NCBI GenBank assembly: GCA_029783825.1
Contig: JAREIK010005432.1
Coordinates: forward strand, 1-64,000
Length of the DNA: 64,000 nucleotides
Source: Sapria himalayana
Lineage: Eukaryota > Streptophyta > Magnoliopsida > Malpighiales > Rafflesiaceae
Reading direction: 5' to 3'
How positions within the stretch are numbered: position 1 is the stretch's first letter; every line of letters starts with the position of its first letter. Position numbers and translations under genes: made by a program. Shown here in pieces: positions 1 through 14,079 of this stretch. The notes beneath the pieces are model-generated. The model had not been told where the DNA came from. It made no database searches and was given only the letters and a program-made list of their open reading frames with translations.

Positions 1-1940
1 ACCTAAAGCATCAGTGAAATGTGGTCAACCAGTTGGTTCCTAAGATAAAAATCCTCGGAAAAGAAAAGGATCAAAGAATCAAGTTGAGGAATTGATAACT
101 CTAGAAGAGTCCCCAGTTGTAATTCTAGAAAAAATTCAGGTACGTGAAACTTGTACAATCAAGAGATCTCGATAAACTATGTCACAACTGGACAAAGGTG
201 GAATCAGAATATAATTGCTATCGATGAAATATTTGCTTATAATATGGCACTCAATTGTTAATGACAATAAGAACCTTGAGCCAAATTCCATCAAAGAATA
301 TAGACCGAGAGATGATTGACCAAAATGGAAAGATGTAATTGAAGTAGAATTGAATTCTCTTTCAAAACACCAAAATTTTGATTCTATTATACATACACAT
401 GACGGTGTCAAACATGTATGATACAAATGAGTATTTGTATGAAAATGAGATGCAACAAATAAAATTGTCAAATATAAGGCACGATTAGTTGGACAAAAAT
501 TATTTCAAAGATCTGGGATTGATTATGAAGAGAAGTATTCCCCTATAGTGGATGTAGTTATGGCTTATTTATATGGACCACTCAACATTGACATTTAAAT
601 AAAATTCCAGAAGGATTAAAATTGCTTGCAACACATAATTAAAGTGCTCAAGGTCTTTACTAGAAAAACTTACGCAAATCTCTATATGGGTTGAAGTAAT
701 CTAGATGCATGTGATATAATTTCTTAGTGAATATTTATTATGAAAAGGGTATAAGAATGATCCACTTTTCCCATGTGTATTTATTAAAAGATCTGGATAT
801 GAGCTTGTTATAATTGTAGTTTATGTTGATGACTTGAATCTTATTGGAACTACGGATGAGCTTTCGGAAGCAATAGGCAACTTAAAGAAATAATTTGAGA
901 TGAAAATTCTCAAAAAAACAAAAATTTGCCATGGTTTGCAGATTGAACACTTAGAAAAAAGAATTTTTGTTCTTCAATCAGCTTATATATTAAAGTTGTT
1001 AAAACAATTCTTTAATGATAATGCCCATCCATTGAGCACTCCAATGGTTGTAAGGTCATTAGATGTGAATAAAGATCCTTTCCGATCTTAGATGGATGAT
1101 GAAGAGCTTCTTCGTCCTAAAGTACCATATTTAAGTGTTAATGGAGCACTAATATATCTTGCAAGTCACACACGACCTGATATATCATTTTCTATAAATT
1201 TGTTAGCAAGATATAGTTCTTGTCCAACAAGAAGATATTGGAATGGAGTTAACCATATAGTGATGTATCTTCGAGGCATGATGGATATGGGCCTATATTA
1301 TCTCAATGTACCCAAAGCATAATTAATTGGTTATGTAGATGTGGGATATATGTATGGTCCTTATAATGATCGATCACAAATAGGCTATTTGTTAACATGT
1401 GGTGATACAGCCATTTCATGACATTCTATGAAATAATTAATTACCCGCCAGATCTAATCATGTAGAGATCTTAGCAATTCATGAAGCACGTAGGAAAATT
1501 TTTGGTTAAGACCTGTAATACATCATATTCTAGGGTTATGTAGTTTGTCTTTTAGCAAGGAGGTCCCTATGACCTTGTATGAAAATAATGTTGCATGCAT
1601 TGTTCGATTAAAAAATGGGTACATTAAAGGGGATAGAACAAAACATATATCACCAATTTTTTTTTCACTCATGATCTACAAAAGAAATGTGATATTGATG
1701 TTCAATCAATTTGTTGAACTAATAATCTAGTAGATTTATTCACCAAGGCTCTACCTACTATAACATTTGAAAGGCTAGTTCATAGTACTAGAATGCATAG
1801 GCTCAGAGATTTAAAGTGATGTTGCAAAGAGGAGAGTAAATTTTTTATACTGTACTCTTTTTTCTTTTACCATGGTTTTGTCCCCTAGGATTTTCTGTAA
1901 TGGTTTTTAATGAGCAGTATCATGGACATCCAAGGGAGAG
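1..1940 (+). pseudogene. Ty1/copia retrotransposon pol remnant (reverse transcriptase and RNase H)
   Basis: This is a decayed pol polyprotein gene of a Ty1/copia LTR retrotransposon. In life it would copy element RNA into DNA (reverse transcriptase) and degrade the RNA strand (RNase H). Visible in pieces: an RT N-terminal segment near 290-560 (WKDVIE, YKARLVGQ, GIDYEEKYSPIVD), the catalytic motif region near 820-845 (VYVDDLNLIGT), the segment 900-1320 (PLSTPMVVRSLDVNKDPFRS, VPYLSVNGALIYLASHTRPD), and an RNase H part from about 1320 to 1800 (GYVD, ISPIFF). Stop codons and frameshifts interrupt it throughout. About 30 residues of RT core are missing: SPIVD runs directly into VVMAYLYG near 550-575. 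The gag, protease and integrase parts would lie left of the window. A purine tract at 1932-1940 precedes the 3' LTR. I am confident of the family and of inactivity. Confidence 0.9.
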
Positions 1941-2232
1941 TATTATGAACAATATTATGCATGTCCATAAACTCTTCATCAATTTCTTGACTATTCATAT
2001 TCTTGTGACTCGTATTATTCATACATTTATGTGTATTAATTGGCATAGATTAATATGTATTCATTGGTACTTTTAATATGTATTCATGCATTAAACCCTA
2101 TTAATAAGGAGCCTTTGTATGAATCTTGAAGTAATAAGAAATCTCTCCCTTGCCTCTCCTATATCTCTCGCTCTCTTGTCCTTCTATTTCACAATTTCAG
2201 AGCTAGCACACTTTCTGTTGATTTGAAATTCA
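1941..2232 (+). mobile_element. Probable 3' LTR of the copia remnant
   Basis: Directly after the purine tract AAGGGAGAG (1932-1940) the sequence starts TATTATGAAC, a decayed form of the TGTTATGAA start common in this copia group. It ends near TTCA at 2229-2232. Inside is a typical LTR transcript segment with a TAATAAGGAGCC block near 2099 and a pyrimidine-rich stretch (2145-2200) upstream of TTTCACAATTTCAG. The 5' LTR is outside the window, so the boundaries cannot be checked by LTR-LTR comparison. The right border is the less certain one. Confidence 0.6.
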
Positions 2233-2398
2233 TTAAACCTTAAAAAAATAATTATTAAAAAAAAGTTCACTCTACCAATTTATCATTAATACATTTGACC
2301 TCAACAAAAAAGCACCATTTAGCTCACTGCTGATTTTAAATTTGCAAAACCCATTATTAATTTCTCTTTAAATTATAATGAAAATAAATAAAAAAACA

Positions 2399-2418
2399 GA
2401 GAGAGAGAGAGAGAGAGA
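2399..2418. repeat. (GA)n microsatellite
   Basis: Ten GA dinucleotides in AT-rich surroundings. No neighbouring gene. Confidence 0.9.
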
Positions 2419-2559
2419 CATTCTTTGTTTAATATGGTTATTCAAAATGATGTTGTGATGGTAGTGTGCTCTAAGACTCGAAGGTTTTTTAGAAGTGAAC
2501 TAACCTAATTATGTAGAGATGACCAGACGTGGGAGAGATGGGTCAAAGATGGAAAATAT

Positions 2560-2880
2560 TAGAAAATGAAATTATTTTATATTTAACCATTAATTATATT
2601 ATTAATGAATAGATAAATAATGCTTAATAATTTATAAAATATTTATTGTTATTTTTTATAATACTATTTATAAATTAATCAAATAAATTTCTGAAATGAA
2701 AAAAATTAATTTATGGTTATAACATTGGAGAAAATACATAATATTACTAATAACCTTGAAAACTATTAATTAGTAATTAAATTTTCATATTAATTCATTT
2801 ATTAAAAATACATATTATTTCAGATAACCATTGATAAATTGTATAAATGTATAACTATACAAAATTTATAACATCTCAAT
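2560..2880. repeat. Dispersed AT-rich repeat, second copy near 30420-30715
   Basis: The block holding TACTAATAACCTTGAAAAC (near 2743-2762) followed by ATGTATAACTATACAAAA (near 2847-2864) recurs in the same order at about 30566-30710. The intervening text is alignable although diverged. This suggests a shared, unnamed transposable element or a CACTA internal segment. No terminal structure or coding potential was found. Confidence 0.6.
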
Positions 2881-3648
2881 TAAATAAAAAAAATAACCAA
2901 GTAAATAATGAATAAGTAACATATCAATAATATTCAAACAAATAAAATATCTGACCATAAAAATTAAAAAATATATAATCTTAACATTATCCAAAAAAAA
3001 TTTAAAAATTAATTACTTAAAAATATAATTCATAAAAATAAGACTACAAATAAATCCAAAAATTTTAAAAAAGAAGATAAAAGCATCCAAATTTATCTTG
3101 TATATTACTATAATAAATGATTTTAGATAATTTATTAGTAGCTATTTTAATATTTTAAAAAACAAGTAGAAAATATTAAGCAACAAATAATTTTCTATAC
3201 TATGATTATTAACTTCTGAAATATTAATTATACATCTAAGTAAAAAGATTGTTACGATAACTATAGTACATAATAAATGAGAAGTATCAACAACAATTTT
3301 TTAAAAAAGATTTGTTTACTTCTTTAAAGAAAGCGTCATGATAGAGGAGCTCTATGAAGACTCCCAAATGACAATGATAATTGTCTTGTCTCCCTCAATA
3401 CCTAATAATACTCTGCCTCATTTTTAGATAAAACTACTAATATCCCTCTATGATGTATCATTTCTTAATATGATATATAAATTATAGAATAATCTTTTGT
3501 GTATGCATACAAGCATCATATTGCACATCAGTATTCTTTCAATTGCACATTTATATTAAAGTATAAACTTTTATATATAATGGCTAATGATTATATAAAT
3601 GTATAAGTGTTTAGATATAAGATTGTGTTTAAAATATTTTTATAAATG

Positions 3649-3682
<34 letters not shown>

Positions 3683-6559
3683 TATATAAACACTTTTATA
3701 AATTTTATATAGTATATAAATCACATTTATATAAAAATTATACATATTATATATATATATATAAATTTATATGCTATATAAATGATATTAAATATGTATA
3801 AATTTTTTATATGTTATATAAATATTATATAAACAATTATTTAAATGAATAGTGTTATGTAAATATTGTATAAATATTTTAAACATTTATACATATGTAT
3901 AAATATTTATATATAACATTATAGGTTTATATAAATATCAATGTATATATATTGATATATGTTTATATAATTAAAGTATAACCATAATATATTTATTTTC
4001 ATACAATTATATAAATGTATAAATGTTTTATATAATGTTATAGCTTATAAGATTTATATAAATATTATATTGCTACAAATCGAGCATACTATTTTCCAAA
4101 ACAATATACCTCACATGCTATAGTGTTTTTGAAAATAAATTTTTTGTTTTTTTTTTCAAATCATGAAATATACAGAAATTATAAAAGTATTTTTTGAGTT
4201 TACCAGAAAGTAAAAATCTTTTATTTTGATGTATTTTTTAATATGATTAGGTATTTTTTTTAATATTATTCTAATGCACCATTAAATAATGTTCCCTACA
4301 TCTAATAACATCTAACAACAATAACAAATTATTTTGAAACAATATTAATCTAGCAAAAAAGAAAGAATTTAGTAATCAGCATCACAATGAGTAGCTCATA
4401 TTTTATATTTTAATTGAGGATTTTTTTTACATGAAAAATATTATTATTTTTTTATTTTTATCAAAATTAAGGAGGTTATGATAAAAAAAATGAACAATAT
4501 TAAATTTACTGAATTTAATTTTATCAAGATTATAAAATAAACACAAACATAACACTCATGTGTTTTAATTCTAATTTATTTGTTAAGCATGGACATGAAA
4601 TTTTTTATAATTTGGACTATTTATTGGGCATAAATTTTATTTTCTTTTAATATGGATTGTTAATTGTAATTTATTATATTTTGAAACTATAAAATAATTT
4701 AGAATCTACTATATTTTGTAAAATTTTCAAATAGAAAATTAAATGAATTGTATAGCATGAGAAACAAGCTTTAGTATAGCATCATTATGCATATCACTAT
4801 TCTCTTAGTTGCACATATATTTATTTGAATGTGTGAAAGAATAACAAAACTCAACAATTCTTTCACTAATTATGAATATTCTTGATTATATGAGTATTCT
4901 AATTTGAGTTGGATATAAGTTTTAAGCAAAAGATTAATAATTTTTATAATTTTTAAAATAAAATCTTTAAATATTATCTCTTGATAAAATAAAATTTATT
5001 ATATTTTAACAAAAAACAATGTCAACTTGACAATTCAAGTAGCACAACCTGAGTCATTATTCACTTGCAAACTAGGCAACAATTATCTAGGTTGAGTATT
5101 TTCTGCCTACTAAATCAATGTGAGCAACCAAACTCTCTTAGATATTAGTTTTTCCGAACTTAATTGCCAATTAAACTAATAAATATTTTGGCATAACCCA
5201 AAATATCATCTCTAACACAAACATAATAAAAAGTCAAAACTTTGATCACTTGTAAACTCTTTTGAATCATAAACTATAAAATATATGATTTGCTTTGAAT
5301 TAAATTGTTCATGAATAAATAAAATATATTATGTTAAACAATAATTTAAACAATAAGATTTTAGAGAATACTAACATTTCATCCTATGCATTATTTGTGA
5401 TCAGCTAGCATTCATAAAAATTTTATGATCCTAATATCAATTCTTTCTCAAGTAAGCTTGGTATTTATGTTGTATGTATGCCAACTTGAATGAAAGTTGA
5501 GATTATCGTTAAATTGTTTTTCATGGTTTATGGTGTTGTACTTAAGGTTTCACCGACCTATTTCTAATTTTTAAATATCTATAACCTAATTTATGCATAT
5601 TTTTTTGAATATTTACATTCAAACATGCTGCAGAATTAACAATGCTTGTATGATTTACCAATGCAAAAAAGTTGCTGCTGTTAGCTCAGCACCAACACCT
5701 TTACTTCTTGTATTACAAAGTAATATCATCAAATCAAACTTCAGTTTAAAAATGAAAGAAAGACAAAAATTTGACACTTAATCATACTAACCTTGGTCAA
5801 AAGAAAAGTTTCCCATGGGGAAAATGCAGAAAAAATTAGGTCTAGTGAATAAACTAACAGTCTCGACAGATATAGGAAAATTGAACAAATTCACTACCAT
5901 GGTATTAAGTAATCAACATGTAATTATAACATAAGAAAAATAAAATTAATAAAAGATGCTCTAGAGAGATTACTAGCAGATATCCAATTGATATACAATA
6001 AGAAATTTGTTGAGTAGTAGATTCCAAGGACTAACTTTCATTTTTTCTCGGCTGTTAAAGTCAATCGTAGGTACACAGTTCCTCCTAACACCTGCTAAAG
6101 TGGATACCTAATATTAATAAATGGCAAAAATAGTGAGCTTAAACTTTTCAAAAAAATACATGGAAATAAAATTATCTTGAGTGAGATTGATCAAAATTAT
6201 CAAGTTAGATCATCAAACCAATTTCAAAAATCATATATTCCATTTCTCGTCAAAAATTGAAAGCATGGATCAAATAATGCAACAAATGCTAACACAACAT
6301 GAGGTCATCAAATTGAAAGAACACTAATTAGGTTATGATTCATGATACTTCATGTTTCAGAAAATACAGAAAATATTGCCTCCTTGATGCTATTTTGGTT
6401 GTCCACCAATTAGGTTATCGTTCATATTTAACTTGTTTAAATTTTAAAATATTAATATTTATTTGTTTATTTGTTATTTTTAAGATTAGATATTTTATTT
6501 TAAATTTAATATTATTTTTTATTTTTTTTATAATTTACTATAATAATTTACTCAATGTT
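2881..6559. other. AT-rich stretch without recognisable genes
   Basis: Very AT-rich DNA. The longest open frames (62 aa at 5593-5781 and 98 aa at 6335-6631) have no recognisable domain and low-complexity composition. An (AC)n run lies at 3651-3679, and TATAAATGTTTATA-type degenerate repeats fill 3690-4060, resembling the TATA-rich internal repeats of the CACTA elements further right. Part of it may therefore be the interior of E1. I see no host gene, RNA gene or retrotransposon domain. Confidence 0.6.
3651..3679. repeat. (AC)n microsatellite
   Basis: Uninterrupted AC dinucleotides followed by ATATTATATAAA-rich DNA. Confidence 0.95.
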
Positions 6560-7796
6560 TTAATTCTTATAAATTTTTGTAGAGGCAAAAGTAAAACTTC
6601 AATTAAAATCAACATAGGGTCAGTTTGGTAGTGATTTTCAAAAGTGTTAATAGGGCTAAAAATAATTTTAATTGCATTGAGAACAAAAAAATATCATTAG
6701 TAAATTTTTAAAAACTTTTGGAGATATTTTTAGTATAACTCGTTAAAATTTTTGGATGTATTTAAAACATCAATTTATTTATCCTTAAATATCAATTTAT
6801 TTTATTTAAAATTTAATGAAAAATATAATTTTTTTATAATTCAAATATTTCTTAACTTTTTGTAATAATTTTTTTACAAAATTTCTATAATCATTAAATT
6901 TTTTTTAAAGTTTTATAATATAAATATTTACGTGTTTATTTGTTAATTTAGATTTTTTGTAAATATCTATTTAGAAGCATATAAATAATAATTTTAGGTT
7001 TTTATTAACACAAATGTTTATGTATGTTCATTTATTATTTCAAATATTTTAAAAAATGTTTATAATTATAGAATTAATTATTCAATTTATTTATTAATAC
7101 AAATATTTAAACATCTTTATAAATTAATTCAAAAAATATTGTGTATATTTTTTAAAAATTGTATTATCAAAAAAATAGTTATTTTAGTCTTTATTAATAT
7201 ACATTTTTATTCGTATTTATATATATTTGAAATTATTTATTTATAATATCTTATTTTATAATTATATGAGGAGAAGATGTCTTTCAAGGATCCCTCATCC
7301 GTAGACCATGAAAAAACATTAATACACAATTTCATCATATATTAATTTAAATAATATAAAAAAAAATAATTCTGTAGAGATTAATTATAGAAATAATTTC
7401 GAGCTAAATAACTAGGGAAAATCCCTAGTAAAATATATATTTTTTGTGAAAATAATAATTTAAGGACTAATCACTTGTTATTAATATATAATTATAAAAA
7501 TATTAATCCAGATAATGATTTAGTGAGAGATTTTTTATCGAGCTAATTAGTTAGGTAAAATCCATCTCTAAAGTCATGCTAAATTTGCCGCCAATCATTG
7601 TGCAAAAATTTATGAAAATATTAGCTGGGGACATTTTTCCATCGAAAATTTTGATCTCTAATCTATCACAAATTTGTTATTCAATATAAAATCAATATCT
7701 TTTGCTATACCCTAGATAATCCCTCACAAATTAGCTAGAGATTATTTTTCAAGCTAAATTTTTGTAGCTAAAAAGATAATTTCTTATATTGTAGAA
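6560..7796 (-). mobile_element. E1: CACTA element 5' terminal region (minus strand)
   Basis: Reading the minus strand from 7794 leftwards gives CTACAATATAAGAAATTATC followed by AGCTA-rich subterminal repeats. Alignable text starts EA at 12159 and starts EB (minus strand) at 59153, so this is the 5' end of the same CACTA family. The terminal GTAGTG is mutated to GTAGAA (7791-7796). Further left, the block near 7270-7300 (ATGTCTTTCAAGGATC) matches 58400 in EB, and 6560-6620 (AATTCTTATAAATTT...GTAG) matches 57860 and 31015. No transposase gene was found to the left, so E1 is a truncated or non-autonomous copy. Its other end was not located. Confidence 0.7.
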
Positions 7797-9643
7797 AAAA
7801 TTGATTGATTGATAGATATATAGATATATAGATAGAAAGATAAATAGATAGACAGATAGACAAATATATAGATAAACAAATTGATAGAGAAATAAATAGA
7901 TAGATAGATAGATAGACAGAAAAACATATATAGCTAGAAAGATAGGTAGATAGATAAATAAGCATATAGACACATAGACAGATAGTCAGATATATAATAT
8001 ATAGATAAGAAGAAAGACAGATAGACAAATATATTGATAGACAAATAGATAGAGAGATAGATAGATAGATAGACAGATAGACAAATAGATAGATAGAGAG
8101 ATAGATAGATAGACAGATAAACAAATAGATAGATAGATAGATAGATAGACAAATAGATAGACAGATAGAAAGAGAGATAGATAGACAGGTCCATAGATAG
8201 GAAAATAGAGAAATAGTTAGATAGATAGATAGATAGACTAGAATGATAGATTGATTAATAGATAGTTTCTTAGATTGATTGATTAATTGATTGATAGATA
8301 AATAGATAGATATATAGATAGACAAATTTATAAATAGACAAATTGATAAACAGACATATAGACTAATAGACAAATAGACTGATAGATAGATAGATTAATT
8401 GATTGGTAGATAGATAGACAGATAAAAAGAGATAGATAAGTAGATTGATAGATAGAAAGAAAGACATATAGATAGATATACATATATATAGATAGACAAA
8501 TAGACAAAAATATAGATAGAAACATAGTCTGATAGACAAATAGATAGATATACTAATAGATAGATAGATAGACAAATTGATAGATAGATCAATTAAAAGA
8601 TATAAAGACAAATTGATAGCTATATAGATAAATATATAGATAGTTAAATAGAAAGAGAAACATATAGATACATAGATAGATTAGTAGACAGACAAATAGA
8701 TAGATAAAAGATAGACAAATATATGTATAAAATGATAGATAGATATACATATAGATGGATAGGAATGATAGAAAGAAAGATAGATAGATATATAGATATA
8801 TAAACAAATAGATAGATAGACAAATAAATAGATTGATTGATGAATAGGTAGTTTGATAGAAAGATCATATAGACAGACAGATAGATAGAAAGATAGATAT
8901 ATAGATAAACAAATAGATAAATAGATAGATAGACCATCAGATAGAGAGAGAGAGAGAGATAAATAGACAAACACATAGATAGATAGATCTATAGAAAGAA
9001 AGAAACATAGAAAGATAGATAGACAAATAGAGAGAAAGAAAGATGGATAGATCATATAGATATATAGACAAATAGATAAATAGATAGATAGATAAAGAGA
9101 GAGATGAAAAGATAGAAAGATAGATAGAGAGAAAGATAAATAGATAGATAGATACAAAGAAAGTAAAATAGATAGATAGATAATTAGGCACATAAATACT
9201 TATAAAGATTGTTATTTATAGAGATAGATAAATAAACAAATACATAGATAGACATATAGATAGATAGAAATTAAGATAGATAGATATATAAAAAAATTAG
9301 ATAAATAGATAGAAAAAAAATAGATAGACATAAAGATAGATATATAGATAGATAGACAGATAGATAGACAAACAGAAAGGTATATATTATGTTAGATAGA
9401 TAGAAAAATTGATAGACTTATAGATAAATAGATAGTTAGATATATAGATAGATAAATAGATCCAAAAATAGATAGATATAAAGAAAGATAGATAGATAAA
9501 CAGATAGATATATACATAAATACATAAATAGATATAAAGATAGATAGATAAATGGATCGATAGGTTGATTGATTGACAGAGAGATAAGAAGAAAGATAGA
9601 TAGATTGATTGATAGATAGATAGATATGCAGAGAGATAGACAA

Positions 9644-9674
<31 letters not shown>

Positions 9675-12158
9675 CAGGTATATAAATAGATAGATAGATT
9701 GATAGATTGATTGATACATATATAGATTGATTGATAAATATATAGATAGATAGATAAATAGATAGATATGTATATAGATAAATTGCTTGGTAGACAGATA
9801 AATAGATAGACAGAGAGAATGAAAGGCAGATTGATAGATAAACATATTGATATATAAATAGTTAGACATATAGAAAACTAGACACACAGATAGATAGATA
9901 GATAGACTGATAGATAGATAGATAGGCACATAGATAGATAGTTATAAAGATAGAAAGATTGATAGATTGACAGATATAAAGATAAATAGATAGATATGTC
10001 GGTAGGTAGAGAGATAGATAAATAGATAGACAATATATAGATATATAGATATATAGAATGATAGACAAATAAATAGATTTACATATAAATATATAGACAA
10101 ATAGTCAAATAGAATAAAATATAGACAGATAGATATATAAATAAATAGATAAACAGATAGATAGATATACAAATTGATAGATAGATAAATAGTCTAATTG
10201 ACTAGTAGACTTATAGATAGATAGATATATAGATAGATAGACATGTATATAGATAGATAGATAGATGTGATGATAGACAAAAAAATAGATAGATAGGTTG
10301 ATTGATTTATAGATAGATTGATTGATAAATAGGTATATTGACAAATAGACAAATAGACAGATAGAAAGATAGAGGGCTAAACAGATTGGTTGATTGATAA
10401 ATATATGGATATATAGATAAATAGATAGAGACATAGATAGATAGACAAATAGATAGATAGAAAGTTAGATATACTAAAAAATAGATAGATAGATAGACAG
10501 ATAGACAGACAAACAAATAGATAGATATTTAGAAAGATAGATAGATATATATATTTATAGATTGACCGATATTGATACATTGACATAAAGATAGACATAT
10601 AGACAATTAGACAGATAGACTGATAGACATATAGATAGTTAGATAAATAGACAGATAGACAGATATACAAGTAGACAAGTAGAAAAGTAGACATGTAGAT
10701 AGTAAAACATTTTGATAGGTAAATAGGTAGGTAGGTATGAGGTTGAAAAGTAGACATGTAGATAGTTAGATATATAGACAAATATAGAAATAGGTAGCTA
10801 GATAGATAGATAGAGTGATAATAAATAGATAGATAGATAGTTATAAAGATAGACATATATACATATAGATAAATAGACAGATTGATACAAAGCTAGAAAG
10901 ATAAAAAGATAGAAAGGTAGAAAGATAGATAAAAATATAGATAGAAAGACAGAAACATAATAGACAGATAATAGATAAATAGATATTCCGATAGATATAT
11001 AGATACAAATATAGATAGCTATACATATTGACAAATAATCATATAGACAAATAGATAGATAGATAGATAGATAGACAGATTGATTGATTGATTGATTGAT
11101 ATACAGATAGATAGATAGCCTGATAGTCTAATAGACAAAATATAGATAGATAGATAGACTTATAAAAAGATAGTTAGATAGATAATAGAAAAATAGAAAG
11201 GCAAACAAATAGATTGATAAATACATAGATTAAAAGATATAAAGTTAGATATATAGAAAAACAGACAAATACACAAATAGATATATAGATAGATATAAAG
11301 ATAGACAGTCAATAATTATATAGATCAATAGATAAACTATACACAGATATATTGATTGATACAAAGATAAATAGATAAATAGATAAATAGACAGATAGAC
11401 CAGATAGATAGATAGACAGATAGACAGATAGACAGATAGACATATATATATATAGATAGATAATATATAGATAGACATATAGACTGATAGACAGATAGAC
11501 AGATAGACATATATATAGATAGATAGATAGATATACAAATAGATAGATAGACATATAGATAGATAGATATACAGATATATAGATTGATATTTAAACAAAT
11601 AGACCATATAGACAGATAGATAAAGATTGATAAATTATAGATAGATAGACAGGTAGATATATATACAGATAGACAAATAGACAAATAGACATAATTATAG
11701 ATATACAGATAGACAGATAGATAGACATATAGACATACAGACAGATATATAGATAGATAGATAGACAGACAGAGAAACAAATAGACAGATAGACAATACA
11801 CAAATAGATAGATTGATTGATAAATAAAAAGAAATAAAGAAAGAAAGAAAGTTAGATAATAATTAGGTAGAAAGATAGATACAAAGATAGGAAGAATTAA
11901 ATAAAGAAACATAGAAAGAAAAAAACAAAATAAATAAAAAGAGATAAATAGATAGGTTGATTGATTGATAGATTGATTGATTAATTTATAGATAGTTAGA
12001 TAGTTAGATAGATAGATACATAAATAGATAAATAAAGATATATAGATATTTAGATAGGTTGATAGATCATTATATAGATAGATAGACAGATAGATAGATA
12101 AATAGATAGATAGACAAACAATAGATAGATATATAGACGAAAGATAGATAAATACATA
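7797..12158 (+). repeat. Degenerate GATA/GACA tetranucleotide array, about 4.4 kb
   Basis: Essentially every base belongs to imperfect GATA units on the plus strand, mixed with GACA, AATA and blocks of GATT. AGATAGACAAATAG-like combinations recur. The array starts immediately after the E1 terminus and stops at ATA before the CACTAC of EA. The complementary strand has no stop codons in many registers because repeated TATC reads Tyr-Leu-Ser-Ile in all three frames. This explains the long hydrophobic open frames. They have no start context, no codon bias and no domain, and are not genes. Confidence 0.97.
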
Positions 12159-12640
12159 CACTACAAAAAATGTCTATTAAGCTAGTAAAATTTAGCTAGG
12201 GATAAATTCCCTAGCTAATTAGCGAGGGATAAACTAGGAAATAACCAGGGATTTTGATTTTACTTTAAATTAAAATTTTGCGATGGATTAGTGATGAATT
12301 AGCATCGAAAATCTTTGAATGAAAATTTTTAATCACAAAAATATTTGTAGATATTCACGCAAAGAAAAGCGGGAACTTTAGCGACGTATTTAGCTACAGA
12401 AGTTCATTTGTTAATAAAATGAGACAAAATCTATTGCTAAATAATTATTTAAATTTATTTTTTTAGATTTTATATATAATTAAAGCGATAATTCCTTAAA
12501 TGTTTATTTTCTCAAAATATATACATTAAGCTAGTGATTTTCCTAGCTATTTGGGCTAGTGATAATTTCCATCACTAATATTTAATAATATTTTTTAAGC
12601 ATTATTTATTTTAATATTTTATATAATTTTCTATATTAAA
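12159..12640 (+). promoter_or_regulatory. EA 5' terminus and subterminal repeats
   Basis: CACTAC terminus with several copies, in both orientations, of GCTAGGGA and TTCCCTAGCTAA (for example 12185-12240 and 12530-12590). In CACTA elements such subterminal motifs bind the element-encoded TNPA-type protein. That role is inferred here. Confidence 0.75.
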
Positions 12641-13346
12641 GGTATGTCATGGTATAGATAGCGATCCTTAAAAGACACAATCTCCTCATATAATAATAAA
12701 AATATGAAATTATAAATATAAAAGTTAATAAATATACAAATACAAATAAAAATTTACATTAAATATGACTAAAATAACTATTTTTTTATTCTAAATTTAT
12801 TAAAAATATTACTTAATTTTTTCTAAATATTTATTTATGATATTTAAATATTTATATTAAAAAATATTATATAATTTATTAATTTATAATATTTTTTAAA
12901 ATATCTTAATTAATAAATCAACATAAATACAAATTACTACGAATAAAAAACTAAAATAAAGAAATGTTTTATTAAATTAAAAAATATATAAAATATATGA
13001 ATAAATGAATAAACAAGTAAATATTTATTAAAATAAAAGTAAAATAATATTTTTATTATTATATGAATTTTTTAAAACTATAATTACTAATAGATTTGAA
13101 ATTTTGAATTATAAAAAAATTTTCAAATTTTTATAAAATTTAAAAGAAAATTTAATATTTTTATATTAATACATAGGTGTTTTAATTAAATCAAAAAAAT
13201 TTTGATGATTTAAAAAATAAATATTTCAATGTGGTTATTAAATGAACACTTCAAAGATTAAATATTATAATGACTAAAAATTCAAATTTTATGCCTTTAT
13301 AATTATTTCATGCCTTAATAAAATCATATAAGTAAATTTTATGCAG

Positions 13347-13368
13347 ATATATATATATATATATATAT
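13347..13368. repeat. (AT)n microsatellite
   Basis: Alternating AT run inside the EA 5' region. Confidence 0.9.
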
Positions 13369-14079
13369 GCATGTATGTATATATGAATACTTTATTATTA
13401 TATAATATTATTTATTTATTTATGAAATAATATTATTTATGGTTAAATAAAAATCTATTTCATTTATTTTATTTAAATATTTATTTTTTATAATTCTTGT
13501 TTACTCTTATATTTTTGTATCATATATTTACATCAGTTTAGTATTTATATATGGTTCTTTGAAAAACAAAATGCTAAGGCATTAAGTATTAACATTTTTT
13601 CTATCTTTCAATGACGAAGATATATAAGCAAAATGGGACTATGGGAGCAACCTACAAAATCTACCTCTTCTTGTTGCCAGTAATATTATCATTTTTCTTC
13701 TCATTTGGAATACTATATACATATCTCTGTCTCTCTCAATTTGATTACCACTGGCTGATTTTCATTTTTACAGAATATTCGAGTATTTACCTTCGTTGTT
13801 CTTCTATTTTCATATTACTTATTAGATTTTGATGCTACACCATTAATGAAACAATAAATGGTCAGTGTAAACTTTGTTCTTTTATTGTTTAAATTTTAGG
13901 TTTTTATTGATTTCAAATACTAAATGTTTGCATATTTTTTCTCCTTCTGTAACTTATGAAAATAAATAATGCTTGATGCTTTCTGTTTCTGCAACTTTCA
14001 TAAAATATATACTTAATGCTTATGGGTTCTATTTTTGTTGTCTCTAAAATTATTATAAACAAATAACATATATATAAAA

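Noticed and set aside
7797..12158. CRISPR array or satellite centromere repeat
   Set aside because: There are no constant repeats with unique spacers. The unit is 4 bp and degenerate, not a 100-200-bp satellite monomer.
7749..12161. Many minus-strand open frames of up to 274 aa rich in Ser, Ile, Tyr and Leu, resembling repetitive membrane proteins
   Set aside because: TATC repeats read as Tyr-Leu-Ser-Ile in all three frames without stops, so open frames are automatic. They overlap in several frames and carry no domain or conserved start. The same applies to 33120-34207, 38328-42518 and 61095-63759 (minus) and 23206-24253 (plus).
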